Source of the DNA: Branchiostoma belcheri
Lineage: Eukaryota > Chordata > Leptocardii > Amphioxiformes > Branchiostomatidae
Length of the DNA stretch: 64,000 nt
Assembly: GCF_001625305.1 (NCBI RefSeq)
Contig: NW_017803046.1
Location: 1,789,218 to 1,853,217, forward strand
Reading direction: 5' to 3'
The first letter of the stretch is position 1; every line of letters begins with the position of its first letter. Shown here one piece after another: positions 25,859 through 41,200 of the stretch. Made by a program: the position numbers and the translations under genes. The notes beneath the pieces are model-generated. The model was given only the letters and a program-made list of their open reading frames with translations. It ran no database searches and had not been told where the DNA came from.

Positions 25859-28800
25859 TTAACATAAATAAGACAGACACTGTCTCTGTCTCTATGACAA
25901 CTCGTATATCCAAGATGCCTAGGGCCATAGGGCATAGAGCAGACGCTAAAGAAAGAAAATCTAATACCACAGTACAGTACAGGATCAAAAGAAACTAAAA
26001 ACAGAAGCCTAAATCAGGGATCTAAAACAAAATGAGGTTAATTCTAACAGTATATTGAGCACTACTTTTAGCAAACATACTGTATGTGTAGGATTATCCT
26101 GTGTTACACAATCTCTCACTAATTGGCCCCCTTCCCCGTTCTGCGGGTCGCTAGGAGCACAATTTTAGTCAAGCTATGAAAAGAATGACTTTCTCAAGAA
26201 GAATCCATGTCCTTCCAGGAATTTATAAATAGCTGCCCATTCAGAGTGTGAAAACTTGAAGAAAACTGATCTTACTTTCCTTGGTTTGTGTTTATAGTCT
26301 GAAATGTGTTACAATCTGAAATGTGTTACAATCTGACTTTTTGTAGCCGGCTGCACATTAATTATGATTAATTCTGACTTTGGAAATAAACAAGGGACAA
26401 AACAGATGATCAAAAACAGGTTTTATACTCATACTAAGATAATTTTAATTACATGTACTAGTAGGCAAAATGATAAGTGGACTGAGTCTTCTGCACCTGT
26501 GTGCAGCGACCACCAGATGCACCACATGTCACAGCTTCTTTAACCTCTACTCTCTGCAGGTGCACCAAGTTGGCACACCTGTAACTCAGAGTGGTGAATG
26601 TTAGTTTTTTAAGATATGAATCATATTGTTGCTATGGCCTTGAGACTCATAACAGAAACAGATGACAGAAACTTTGTATACCAATTTGGAAGATCTCCAT
26701 CTTAGATCAGTTGCAGAGTTCAGGCCTGGGTTGAATAGCGACTTGTGATTGCTAGGAAACGACTTTATAAAACTTTTTTTGGGAAAAAGGCAATTTTTTT
26801 TGTTAATACATGTATCTTGAATTTTCAGGTGAGGTATTCTACAGATCTTCTTGCTAAGAGGTAACGGACAATTTGTTCCATAGCATTAAAAAAAATGTCT
26901 GTATATAACGTCAGAAGTCTGTAACCTGAAGCGAACCTGCTTGATTGTTTTATGTAACACAATTATCAGACCAGACTATTCTGAACAAAAAGGTGAAATA
27001 TGCACAAACGTAGCAGGGCAAGCATCCAGTCATGTTAAAGAAAATCCCTACCATTTATGAATAAAGCAACATTTCATAGTAAATTGTCTTCCTTGCAGTG
27101 TGTGGGAGATTGTTTTGCACCTTAGTGCTGGCTGTGTATCAACACTTCAAAGTACTAGTGGACCAGATGCGTACGTGTACTCAATAGATGACATCAGACA
27201 TCCGAAGTCCAAACGAGCCGCTTGTGTCAGATCATTCCCATCGACGTACTTATGGCAGATGCATTTGAATGGGGTGACATAAGCGCACAGTGCGCTGTGA
27301 CATCAGTCGTCTGCAGACCGAGCAAACCGCTTGCGTCAAATCATTTCCACTGAATGGTTGATGCGTTTGAATGTTTTTGACAACAGGTCAGATCTTGAAC
27401 TTCAAGACAGACATATACTGACAGGTGCAATGGCAATGAGATGATATGCAAAGATATACTACACATGTACATGTATTAGTATCCTACAACACTGTATTTA
27501 GCCTGGCATGAAAATGTTATTATAGAAATTAATCCTCCAGGTATCACTAATCAATTTGCATTAATAAGAAGCCTCACAATGATGTGGATTAACTCTAAGG
27601 CCCATACAATTAAGGCCATGACACTTTCATGATTAAGACTGTCAGACTGTGAGGATAAAGAAGGCTGAAAAGAAGGAGCAATTATCATCATCATCATCCA
27701 GAATGTCTAATAAAATAAAAGAAAAAGCAAAACATTATCTAATTATAGTCATTTTAAGATGGCTGTCACTTCAAATGGTTACTAGTATTCTACATGTATT
27801 AGGAAACATAATTCTGATCCGTAAAACATGTTATTTCTGTTCCCTTGAGTTTTGGTCTGTCTAGATTTTTGGTTTACTGTTGCGAAGTCATTCACCATGT
27901 ATGGAGTGTGTAACATCACCATATATAGGGATGGGTAGGCCATGGGCATACAGAGGGTGTGGCAATAGCCAAGGATCATTGAAGTGATATCAAGCCGACT
28001 TAAGTTGTGGAAATGTGGCTAAGATTACTGGTATCATTACCCTCTAATTCTACTTCAGCTGCATTAAAATCATTGACATTGTGCAAGAGGAACTCATCTG
28101 CTTATTTCTTTAAAATATGCATCATCATTATAATTCATAAATGAGGGGTTTGCATGTTTACAAATATCCGCAACTATTGCATATTAGAAGTGGCATGTAC
28201 AAAATTTATGTCGTGCAGTATTTGATGAGATCACTAGAGAAATCGATATGCTATTATGGAACAAGGATATATGAACTAGAAACTTTCATTTTTACCTTGT
28301 TGCGTCTTCAATGCATTTTGTTAGCAAAGTAACACAAAGCTTTTCAGCTACATGTTTAAGTTCAAAAGAAAAAACATAATGTAAATTGTAGGTATAATTT
28401 CCTGCAGTCAAAATGCTGCAAATTCTTGCTAAAAGACTTCAACAGAAGATGCTAATTCTGTATGAAAAAGAAACCTTTCACACTTAACCTCCTGTAGTCC
28501 AATGCTTTCTTATACGACAAGATTATATTGGCATTCTCAACAGTAACGTTATATATTTCTTGGCCAATAACATGTGACATGTAAAGTGGCTATGTAGACT
28601 GGCTTAACAAATAAACTGTAAATCAAATGAAACACAACTTTCATCAAACAACTGTTTCCAAATTTTGATGGCATACAAGAAAACTTTGTTTTAATCTTAG
28701 GTCTTACCTTGTTGAATGCAGCAACTACTAACTTACTTAAACAATTCTTACACAAAGTGAGGGAGGCAATGCAAAGCGCAGATTAAACCAACAAAGATTT

Positions 28801-31800
28801 AAAGCATCGTAAAAGTGTTGTTGCCATGCATACGGAAAGTGTGTGCTTCAGTACAACATTTACAGCACATACCTTTACAAAAGTCTCCACCAAAGACGTG
28901 CTGCTAGTAGTCCCTTCAAGCTCCAAATGAGTGGAGGCACTTGTGGTGAGGAACTTGTTGCCGCTATGGCACCCCCTGCAGAGCAATGTGACAATAAACC
29001 CCCCTTTCAGCTGTTGCCGGGTGATCTGGTGGCAGCTCACTGGCCGGCCCTGGGCATGTTTGAAATTCAGCGAGTGATGGCGGACTTGCCAACGAATACA
29101 TCAAAACACAGATCCAGTCCCATCAGCTGGGGAGAGACGAGCTGTAACACTGTCACGATTGCTTTGTTGCCAGCAGCTGCAGCAGATAAAGTGACACAGT
29201 TGGCCTTGTGGTTTTTTCAATTTGCCACAGGGCCAAACAGGAGCAGGCGACCAATGTCAGGGTTTGGGGAGTCAATGTGACACCGAGGGGTCACTTATGC
29301 CTGTGGGTGGCAAGGACGTGACTTTGTCCTGACATATGCTTTACTGTGTATGGACCAGAGATTTGTAAGCAAATCCCCGTATCTACATGTCATATTTCAT
29401 ACGAATGATAGAGAGCTGCAGGTGAAGGTATTAATTGTTGAAAAATCATGTTGCAGTTTTTTTTAATCAGCATTCCATCATATCATACCAAGGCACATAT
29501 TTTTTGATATTTAAAAATTCAAAACTTTTAATGAGATATCTGTTTTAGTTGCACTATTATGTGGGGTGGCGAAGTGTATCAAAATCCTAAATGCTACTGG
29601 TGGTCTTGGGCCCATATTTATTGTAACATGTATAGGATACTATTAGGTAAACAAAAGGCTTAAGCAGAACCTGAGTAGATGTTACATGTGATGAGAGAAC
29701 AAAACATTTACCGGTAAGGCTTTCATTGTTAGTACCCTTTATTTTGATATTTGTATAAAAATTGCTGACAAAAACAAGTCAGGATGTGAAAAGTACTGAA
29801 TACGCTATTAAAACACAGTTAGTGGATGGAGAACTGTGCATATAGAAGTAGAAGTTTGTCTTCCATGCACGCCCCCTATGCTGCACCACCGAGTCTTGGT
29901 ACTGCAGTATCCACCTGTGAGTGACTCTGTGTTTCAGACCCAGGAGAGGAGTTGGCTGGTGAAGTGAGACATCAGGGCAGGCAGATGACACACCCCTGCT
30001 TGTTGTTGTCCCCAGGGACACACCCTGGCAACATGTGATAGGGGGTCAGGGTTGATCTAACCTCACCCCTGACATAACATTATCCCAACATCAAACACAT
30101 TCTTCCTCAGGCTGCCTGCCCCTGCCTGTCATCATCACTTGGCTGCTGGGGCGGCAATTATGAATACAAGTGGCCGTTAAACTGAATAATTAGCAGGGTT
30201 TGCTCAGACCCTAATTTCTGCCAGACAGCTCGTACACTTCAGTGAAAATCCTGTACGCTTCAGTGAAAAAACCTGCAGTGCCACAAAAATAGTGTAGAAT
30301 TTCTTGTACAAAAGGTCAAGAGACGTTGACATGAGTATTCAAGAGGAGGATGCATGCACACGTGTAATTGTGTGTGGGTGTTGAAGCAGAGGTTGGTCAC
30401 CTTAGATCTGCAGCCCACACAGTCAGAAAACTGAGAGTTAAATGAAGATCTTCCCTTAAAAGTCCATGTCTTAAAAGTGTCAGATAAAGGATTGGATAGA
30501 TCCTAACTGATGAAGCTATTATAGGAGTATAGCTGCACTTTTAATAGAATGGAACAAAACAATCATGCTCCTGTTTAAGTGTCCTGCATTTAGGAGAGGT
30601 GTCAGATACAGAGACACTACAAGGTATAAATACTACTTAACTGTACTAAAACATGTATAAACAAACAACCATGTGGCAAAAAAACAGCCTGTTGTTTTTA
30701 CCAGTAATTGATTTAATGCTTAATATATAATATTATGAACCTTTTGCAAAACAATTCAACAAAAACAAATAAGATTAGGAATTCAGAATGTTGTATATGT
30801 ATAATAGAATATAAAACAGCGTCATAATTGTCACACACAAACCACAAGTTTGTTTTCAAGACTTTCTTGTTTGGTACCATTGCCATGGCTTAAGCTTAAG
30901 TTAATTGGCTGTCGACTTACAACTTGATGCAGGCAATTACCACAGCTGGTGCCCCAGGCTGTTTGGCACAAGGTCCATTTTTGTTTTGGTCGAAGTAGTT
31001 TCTTAGAAATCAGTAAAGTGCAATGAACAAGGGACAAAGTAGTAACGCAAAGGAATAACAAATCTGCTGCGTCATAGTTTTGCTGTGGGCAGGTCACTGC
31101 TAAAATTCAAAAATCAAACTACAAGAATAATGTAAACATTTGCAGATTTACAGTAACTGTTCATGTACTTGCATTGGAGTAAAAAACATGGATGGAGGGG
31201 ATTTTAGTGACAGGTGCATAATGACACTACACTGAGCAACACCTGTATAGAAATCCTGGACAAGTATATTGCATTTTTTTAATTTACAAAAAGAATTCAA
31301 AGTAGGCATAGAAACTTTTGTCAAATAACGTTATGCATGTATTTGAACACAAATTAAGTAACACCAGTGAGTGTACATTGTGAGGCATGGACTCTCCTCT
31401 TTACGACAGGCATGTCCTGATGGTCCAAAAGTTAACCAAACAGCAGATGTACCCCCTGGATAAACATCTGCAGACAACGGGTCAGGTTTCAGGAGACCCA
31501 TGTTACCATGGCAACACAGGGGCCCCACCCCTCAGCAGCAAACAATACTTTCAAGGGACACTTGAAATGAAAATGACAGCATCTTTAGAGTTAATGTTAC
31601 AAGTAGTATAATTTTCCTGGATTCTGAACATCTGAAATATCTAATTTGCACTGTAATTTGCACTTATCGAGTACGCTCAGATATGCAAATTTAAGAGACT
31701 CCCAACCATAAAATGTTGCAAAATGATGTTTTAGCTCCATATGTGCAAATGTCAAAGAGGTCACCAGTCAGGTCAGAGGATTGTTCAATGTCAAGTGGTC

Positions 31801-34800
31801 TTGGAGTGATACTTATTTTTGCAATATTGAAATCTGATTTTGACTCTCTTAACCCATGTTCATTTAATCATTATGGTAAACAAAATCTGCAATTTTGCTG
31901 CATTTCCTCAAGAATTTGTCAAAAATCCAAGCAAAACTGAATAATTCTTGCTCCTTTTAGTTGTATCATGTTGCTATCTACATTAATACAAAACTGCTTA
32001 TAAGTTCATTATCCACTTTTATGACAAGAATAAACACAAGTACACATTCCAATGTCATAAACTGTACATGATTTAGTATTCCGTTAGAAATGACTGACCG
32101 ATGACATACCAGCAGGTGACAGCTGTTGTCAGGGGTAACAGGTGACAGGGTACTTGGGCATGTGTGACCTTGGTGTAGGGGTCATTGTGAACAGGAGTGG
32201 GATAGAAAAATTATAGTTTTATCCAACATGAATGAATAGTTAAGTGAATAACACAGTTGCAAGGGCTGTGCCAATAGGTGATGGCTAATATTCAATTTCA
32301 ATTTCAAAATTAAATGTTATTGCTATTTATCTTATGTCTAGGTTACACACATTTGGGTGTCATTTTTTCCCAGAACAATCTAGTGACCAGTAATAGTAAT
32401 AATCATCAAAATTGCTGCATGTTTTTGTTAGGATTTTAAAAGGGATTCTTTCCAAGATACTGTGTTGAAATTAAAGGTCATGGGATATCATTTTGAACAG
32501 AATAAAAAAAACATCAAAATAATTTGGTTTGGCCCAAGACACAAAGGTTAATGACCTAACCAAAAGTAATCGTTTTTAATTTTGACTATTTTTTTTTCAT
32601 TTAAATAGTTGAAAATAGACATCTAGAGTATTGTTGTTCAAGTCAAGGGCATTAAAAATCATCCTGTACAACTGTTAGAGGAAAATGTTGACTGGAAATT
32701 CTGCAGCCAGACTGCTGATGGTCGATGGACTGGAGTTATGCTGGTTGAAGCACTTGTGGCATGGGGTCAGGACCACCAGCATGGTCAGTGTCCCTGAGTC
32801 CTGCACACGTCACTCCACAGATCCGCACTGCAGCCCCAGGCCTCGCTCTCCAGCTGTACATTTCTCTTCATCCTCTCAGTTTGAGGGAGCGTCAGTATCA
32901 AAGGCACTGGTCCTGTAGTCTACTGGATTCCAAGGTTGGGGGTTGGTTGGCATGTTGCACTGGGAAATTTTGAACTTCAAAACCCCCTGAAATGGTTTAT
33001 TTCCAATGGTTTCAGCTTGATTTTAAATTCTGTGGCACTGTTGACAACAAAACATGTCGTGAAGCTTCGGTTTTTATCTGTGAAGTGGGATGGAATGGTT
33101 GAAATACTTGTCCCTTTTGTGCAAAAAAATTCTGCCCTAGGAGGGAAGAACAGATGTCATAGGGAGTTACACTTCAGTCAAACATACCAGAAAAAGTTGC
33201 TTTTAACTCAAACTAAAGGCTTTTAATCTTTAAACATTAAAACTTTTATTCTAAACTTTAAAAATTAGCATAAAGTTCTTTTGCATCTTAATGTAATGAC
33301 GTACATGTATGATTGCAACTAACTCCACACCTTGGGAAAAAGATACACTTCTGCAGTCTCCTAAATGTATCTGATAAAGGGGTGGCCCAGTCATTAATGT
33401 TAGAATGATGATATCTTAACTGTGCCATTCATACCCAACCTCAGTGATAAAAATTGTGTTTAGCATGGAAGGTCAATGACCTTGGAAATGTGGAATATGT
33501 CAGAATTTGGTCGAACAAACGAACCATACTTACATTTTTGTATGGATAAAGCAAGTTTTGCAGCTTAGGACATGAACGGCTTAAACATGATTCAAGTTCG
33601 AACAGGCTTTACGGAGAAGCTGTTATTTAGATATGACTTTACAGAAAAACAACATTCAGGCGACCTATCAGGTTCTAACACTAACGGCCTGACAATGTGC
33701 GGTCAAGGCAAACCCTCATCAGTGCACGGTTCCACAGCCAGATGCCACATGACATCATTTGTCATGGCAAATGTTTGACATTACTGGCAGAGAATCCAGA
33801 TACTGCCACCCCCTGCAAACCACCTTGCAGAGCCTATCTGGTGTCCCGAGCTATGCCGTTTGTGGAATTGCTGCACAGGAACATTGCACTTGTGTGACCC
33901 TGAGGTCTCCATTAGGGGTTTTACGTATTCTGGACTTAGAATGCCATTGAAATTCACATTTAGCACCATTTTTATGTTGCTTCCAATTTGTGAAGAGAAA
34001 TATCCACTGGATTAATGAATATCCCATGGTGATGTATGTGTTTGGTCCATAACTTTAACCAAATCCATCTCAAATACGGGTTTGCCAATTCATTGCTAAG
34101 ATTTAATAGACAATGTAACACTTTACAATTATTCTTGAGTAAATGAAGGTTTGATTTTCAACTCCAAGGAATATGGTTAAATGCATAATATCCAGACACT
34201 AACACTGATTTGTAAGAAACATTGGCTACTATTCTTAAAAGTGAGGAAAGTGCACTTGTGAGACCTACAATGTAAGAACAGTAAATCACAGACTTGTAGA
34301 AACATCATGACTTTTTACAAAAATTGTATTTCACATTTTATTGTTGAAAGTACAATACTGGGGTATCATAATGTAGATACGGAAAGGACACATAAATAAG
34401 CCGCATCTTCAGCCTTTTTTTAATCCCTGACAAGTTGCAAACTCTCTTAATAAGACTGCAGAAGCTGCCTTTCATCTGTAAATTGAGCAAAATCTATTCT
34501 GCCTGCAGTAACCATGGAGAAATGGATCATAACTGAACCAGATCGAAAACAAGACTGATTTTCCTTGAAGCGACATGTTGTGTAATTGGCAGCAACCGGT
34601 AAGTAAATTCTGCCTTCCTGTGGAAGAGTTAGCCAGAGGATACGTAGCAGTCCAATAATTGGCTTACTTGACAGTACAAAGAGGTAGCCTGGGGTACTTG
34701 ATTTCCAACCTAATAGTCAGTCTGATATCACACTAATGAAAGCATTAGAAAAAAACACTTCTTCCTGGAAGGGGACTCTGTTAGCTGTATAAGGTGCACC

Positions 34801-35204
34801 AGGTTCCAATACTTAATACAATGTGTAATATACAAAATCTTTTTATTGCAACACCATTTGATGTTTCAACTTTTAGAACATGACGATTAAATTTCATAGT
34901 AGCTGATTTAAGTTAGAATTAGATTTTCCGTCAAAGACATTCAATATATAACATATATAACATATCTTATAAAACTTAAATGCACACACAAGTGCACAAG
35001 GATTGACGACTTTTTTCTCATTTTCTACAGTATGTTACTAGCAGTCCGTGTTCTTATTTGTCTGCACATAAAATTGTTACAAGGACCTTAAATAAATCCA
35101 TTATATCAACTTAAGTTAAAGGACATTGAATTCCCTCAGTCAGTAGTGACTCAGCACAGTACTCTAGTAACCATTTTCCATACTGTATGTACTGTACATT
35201 TTAA
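25859..35204. other. No supportable gene
   Basis: About 9.3 kb between the family B MITE and the 3' end of LRRC28. Frames such as the 145-codon one at 28843-29280 show no domain or splice context. A 20-base tandem doubling (CTGAAATGTGTTACAAT) lies near 26300. Regulatory DNA is possible but cannot be read directly. Confidence 0.45.
27190..27373 (+). repeat. Imperfect duplication around a GCGC palindrome
   Basis: Segments 27190-27271 and 27299-27373 share GACATCAG, CCGCTTG(T/C)GTCA, ATCATT(C/T)CCA and GC(A/G)TTTGAATG in the same order. Between them lies AGCGCACAGTGCGCT, inverted arms of 7 bases about a single central base. Possibly a duplicated binding module. Confidence 0.5.
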
Positions 35205-38200
35205 TCAAACAAATCTGACCGGTAGAGAGTAAGAAAGCAGACATGTTTTTGAACAGCAAGACGCAAGGAAGACCAACTCACTGCCAGCGTGGAGGTTGTT
35301 TTCTGCGTCGAGTTCTCGGACGGGGTAGAACTTGGCGTACACCTGCGTGAAGAACGGTCTGCAACACTGGCAGCAGTGGCCACTGGGAAGGGTGACCAGA
35401 CTGTGCAGGTCAGGGGGCAGGTCCTCTTGGCTCACCACCACACCTGAACAACAACAGACTTTTCTTATCTTCTCATCTTCTTTTATTGCAATTTCAGGAA
35501 ATTATCACCTTTTTAAGTAGCCTGGGTGCCATCCTCCGTAGTTTCTGCTGGCTCCCTAATGTCGCTGGTAGCCAGCAACATAAGGAAACTACGGAGGATG
35601 GCACCCAGGATACTTTTTAAGATGACAACTTTTTACGAGACAGGGAAGGACCCCTACTAAATATGTGCAGTGGTCTCTAAGCTCAATATTATGTGTGTGG
35701 TCTGTAACCGCAATATGTGTAGTAGTTTCTAACCGCAATACATGTACGTGTAGTGGTCTCTATTTATTGACTCCATTTCTGACCAAAGCTATGCGCTCAT
35801 TTTCACCCAAGTCAGGTGAGGACACTGGTGTTAAGAGCTTTTCCCAAGGACACAACGTGAGAACAACATTCGAAGACAGAACCTTTTAGATAGTCAACAA
35901 CCCAAAGTACAAGGCCACCTAATGGCATTTCTCTTAACTTTGGCACTCACCTGGAAAACACCATACTCTTCATACTGAGAACTGTTGATGCAAAATATTT
36001 ACTATTTTCTTTTTGAAGCAGCCCCACACTATTCGCCTGCACTTATTTTCAATATTTTCTCCATCACCCTCAGTACTTTTTTTTGCTGATGATGGCAAAG
36101 AAATCCACATTACTTTTGTCAGGAGCAATCAATACCAATATGAATCAGGCCACCATAGACCACACTGATGGATGTCTTCACAGGCTCACCTTGCCTTTGG
36201 TTGTCGTGCACCACCCTCAGGGACAGTTCTAGCAATGATGATACATGGCAGGGGTCAGGGGCATCTCGGATGGTCCTTATTTCTGGAGGGAAGAACACGC
36301 TGGTGTGCTTTCCACACTGGAAGGAGTTCCTACGTTCAGTCTTGTCATCTTCTTCAGTTAGACTCTTAACACCACACCTGTGTATAGAGTATGCAGGTGA
36401 GATATGTTTAGTCTTATTTAAAGTTATGTTATATGCTGTAACGGGAATACATGTACTACACTGTGTATATTATTTGCCAAAAAAAATAAAAAATTACCCA
36501 CCCAAGAAAACACACATTTTGAATGTGAAATGTTCCAAGAACTTCCAACTTTTGGTGTCCCTGAATAAAAAATTCTACAATGCAAATTCAATGTCCAAAT
36601 CCGTTACTCCAGTTTTAAAAAACGGAACATGCAGTGCAGGCAAAATGCGTTCAAATTGTTCTATGGAGCATTTGGAAGCCTGTGTGATAACCAAATAGAT
36701 CCCTGTGTGATACCGCTAGTTATCACACAGGGCAGAACACCCATATCGAACATTACTGCAGCCCAGGTGTGATATAAATCATTATACATTACAGCAAATT
36801 TAGAAACATCTCCAATGTTCCTTAGATTTGACCACCTGCTGATCAAACACTCTATGCAAAATCTTACGTAAAGAACGTAGAATCGAAACAGCTCAACAAC
36901 GGGTTACAGAAAAAAGTTCTGCAGACCCCCTGCCCATGTACATGTATTCTGTTGCAGGATATCATGAAGTGCTGACCAGCCCTCTCTTGAAGGGCAAGTA
37001 CAAGCCCTTCCCAGCGGAGCATGTGCTGACAGTGTAGCAGTAACACATGGTACTCTGGGGGATTACGGCAGGACATGTACTCCCCACCCAGTCACACCAT
37101 CCATCCGTCACTGTCACGCCTCCAGGACTGGGCTCGGCCTCACCCACACGTCCCTCCCTACATCCGAAACTTCTGATACCCCCTGTCCTGTAATTTTCAT
37201 CCACATATCAACATAACAACGTGCTTCATGTCAGATACTTTCGGCCACACTCCGAAAAACAAATAGCATTCAAAGCTTGAAAATATGATCTAGAATTGTT
37301 TCAAATCCACACACGGAAAGAACCAAACTTCCAGCTTACAGTTAAGGGAACTTTAGGCAAAAGTACCACTGAAAAAGCTTTATTATCGACATACAATCAC
37401 CACTATTGTGGAGGGCATGCCCTGCATGGGTTGTATCACATTTGTATGTCCTAGCAATTTTTTACATACTTCCGGTTGTTATTTCAACATTAATTTCAGG
37501 ATCGAATGGACAAGTCCTGTGATTTCTTGCCCAAATGGACCCAGCCCACAATGTCATGGCAGTCACCATCATTTGTATTAGCCTGTGACAGTCAGACTGG
37601 GTCAAGTAGGGGGAGTCTGAGGCTGAAGTACTACTGAGGCACTTGTGGTTTATAAAAGTGGGATGGAAGAGAAGGCTTATGTAGTAGTTGCAAGGCAAAG
37701 TAACACAAGTGGTCCTTGCATCGGCTGAGCAGTAACTCTTGATACACTCAATGTGTTCTTTGCTCTGGATTAAAAGTAACCTCTTTACAAACATTGGGTT
37801 AGGTCAGGGAGTGCTTCAAATACAAAATGAATACAGGTGGAACATATATACATATAATTCATAATTTATTCACCGCTGGATGTTTCCAAGAGTTTTATGC
37901 TGACACATAAAAAGATAGGCTTGTCAGAAGAAATTAATTATCATACTCCAAGGATAAATTCTTTTAAAAGATTTGATGGAAATTCTTTTTGGATCGACAT
38001 TAACCTTCTCCATGCTGCCTAACCCAATAGATATTTGATAGCCAAATGGCTTCTACAGTGGGCTAAAGGTTAATCTATAATTATGGAAAACAAACGTATG
38101 AAACCTGTAGAAAAGTTAAAAGACATTTTCATTACTTTGTGGCCTGTAACATAACATGTGAAGCTCACAAACTTACTGACGTTGGTTCTGGTACATATGT

Positions 38201-41200
38201 ACATTTGTACCAGCATTTCCAACAATCCCAACACCGTGTCTGAAAAAACAACCTCGCTTGACCTCTGACCCCCGAGATCCCGCCCGCCGTGACGCCGGCA
38301 CGTGTGACCGGTCATGTCGGAACCCACAGCCGACAGACTTACCGTGTCAGCTCATGGGGAAAGCAAATACTGAGGGACGGTTTTTCTTGTAATATTTAGA
38401 ATACCACTGTAACAGAATCAAATAATTAACCTATGTATGGTCTTGACAATGTACTATCATGACACAAGTTGAAAAAAACACACACACACAGAAGACAACC
38501 TACCCATTGCAGCCCACCACTTTCAACCACAGGCTGACAGGAATACTTCGGAGGTTAGCATTTTTGTCCACGTACACATACTGTAGGGAGTCAGTCCAGC
38601 CCAGGTCTGGAAAAGTGGAAAGTTTTGTCATTCTTTACTCTCTTAAGTTTGAAGATTGAGCAGTGGATATGCAGAATGTCTGAGACTTGCATATTAGTCT
38701 AAAGTTTGGAATAATATTTTCATGTAATTTGGACAATAAACATTACTGTAAATAATTTTACAAGGACTCAATTTTATGATATGAGGGAAAAGGAGATGGT
38801 CATAGTGTTTTTTAAATAAGGTTCATGGTTGAAGCCATACAGTAGTACTGGACATGTTTGTGGTATGTTTGAGTTTGTGGTGCATGATAGATCACTGCAA
38901 AAACAGTGGACGCAAAAACCACCACAAACAATTAACTATTGTGTATTGTGTATTAACCATATAATTGTTCTTTCCTTTATTATGCACCCACACATATTGA
39001 ACAACTTTATTCATATCATTCTTTGCATCTGTAATTGCCTTTGCAAAAATACAAGACTTGCAACAGTTCCCAATGTTTCTCTGTCAGGTATGTAAAATGT
39101 AGGCTCTAACCTGCAGGAAGATATGTGAGCTGATTACTAGCAGCTGACAATTCACTCAGTCTCTGCAACAGGACCAGCTCTCTGTACGGATGGACAATTC
39201 ATGGTCAATACATGGTATAATTCATAAGGAGAGAGAAGGGCAGACAAGGACTCAACTCACTTCTTTGGCACATATATTCTTTTCTAGTGGAATAGTATAT
39301 AGCTATCTATTACTTATGTTAGTACTTTTCTCTGATACAAACTTGTTAATAGAACAAGAGTTCTGTATAAGGACTTGTGTGCTGCAGTAATGACCCAAGA
39401 TGCTAGATGGCAGCAATGAATGTCTCCATGTAAAAAAGGGGTAAATGAAAATTGCCTAACTAATCATCAAAGAGACAACAACAAAAGGTTCTCATGAACT
39501 AAAACAGCTTGGATAATAAAAGTCTTGCTTCCTGTATTAGAAAGTATATACTATGGGTTTTGAAGGTTTACAAAATAAAAATGTCATTTAGTACAAAATT
39601 GATGAAAGCAAAGACTACAATTTCTCGTCATAGAATTCCCAGCAAGGCGAGCTTATGACAGAACCAATTGTCCAGAAGGATCTATGACAACAGCTGAATA
39701 TTTTACGACCCATCCTCCCCTCGAAAGTTACAAAAAAATGCCCTCGATTTGCTGTTGTATGGCAAAAGTGGAAGGTGTAGCAGGCCGAAACATACCCATG
39801 GCCAGAATGTTCCCCAGGGTCTGTTCTGGTCAGGGGTACATACCGTCCTGCTACACTGGCCCCTACCTGGGCAGACTGATGAGCCTGTTCCTGTCCACCA
39901 TGAGACATTGCAGCGCCTCACAGCCACACAGCTCCCTGGGCAGGACAGCCAGCTTGTTCAGCATCACGTCCAGCGTCTGCAGCTTCTTCAGCTGCCCCAG
40001 TTCAGCCGGGAGCTCCAGCAGGCTGTTGTCGGCCAGGTGGAGCGTCTGGAGCACCTGCAGCCTGCCTACAGCTGAACTCAGCACCTGCAGGTTGTTACAG
40101 CTGACGTCCAAGGACTTCAGTCTCTGCAAATTTCCAATTTCTGTGAAATGGCAAGAATGGATGCATTCTGAAGACAGTCAAACTTAGCTTGTTTTATGTA
40201 AAGCAACCCATTTAATTTTTTATCTATTTTCATCATTTTTGGAGCAATAAAGGAAGCATTGAAATCCTTTAATAGGATACAGCCAAAGTTTTTACAAGGC
40301 AAACTTGTTAAAACAACACAAACTTGTTACGTACCATCGGGTAGTGCTACTAGGTTGTTTGAATGCAAATACCTGGAAATGAACCAGAAAAAAAAATTTA
40401 TTGGTATTCACTTAGGCCATGTTGATTTGATTATATGGATGACATCCGCGCGCGCATGAATTTTCGGCCGTTTCCAAAAAAAAAAAAGGTTTCAACCATA
40501 CTGTAAATCATGCAAAACAGTTGCAAAATGAACAAATTTATACCGTAAGTTGCAAAAAAAAATATTTGAAAACGATACCAATGTCGTAGAATGCCAAAAA
40601 TCAAACAAAAAAGACGAAAATGTCAAGAAATGAACTTGAAGAGTAGAACGATACTCTGTGCCCTTTATTCAACCTTCATGACCACGTAGATTTCATAATG
40701 AAAGCAACTTTTTTTTTTGCAAAACTTTTTTTTTATTCGCACGCTCGCATCAGTTTTGGGGTTCCCAGAGGATGTCATCCATATAATCAAATCAACATGG
40801 CCTTAGTATTATTTGTTATAGTGCAAAAAGTAGGAACAATCAAATAGAATGATCAAATTGTTACACAAAATTACTCACAATTCAACTAGATTTGGCAGTG
40901 TCTCAGCAATGTTGAATGGCTGAAAAAAGAATTTAGTAATTTGGTTCAGTACTGAATCCTGTGTGTATGTACTAGATGGTCTCCTGCTCTACCATTGATG
41001 TTGATTCTGGTAGCACCAAATGTATGTGTTCATTTAAGGCAACTTTAGGAACTCGTACTTGACTGACATATGAAATGTTTAACTGACACGCTGTTTGAAA
41101 ATTGTATTCTTCAATTAACTTCCTTTCAGTTTAAAGGTTACTGTTGCAAAACTTTTCTGTTGTTAATGGCAGCAGTGCATGGTGCATCTGCATTACGGAT

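Noticed and set aside
28843..29280. 145-codon plus-strand frame
   Set aside because: No recognisable domain, no splice context, uneven composition. Possible but unsupported.
36168..36698. 176-codon plus-strand open frame
   Set aside because: It is antisense to LRRC28 exon 7 (36190-36377), whose minus-strand reading joins its neighbours in phase and matches the family.
39684..40187. Two plus-strand frames of 167 and 108 codons
   Set aside because: Shadows of the leucine-rich repeat exon at 39867-40140 on the other strand.
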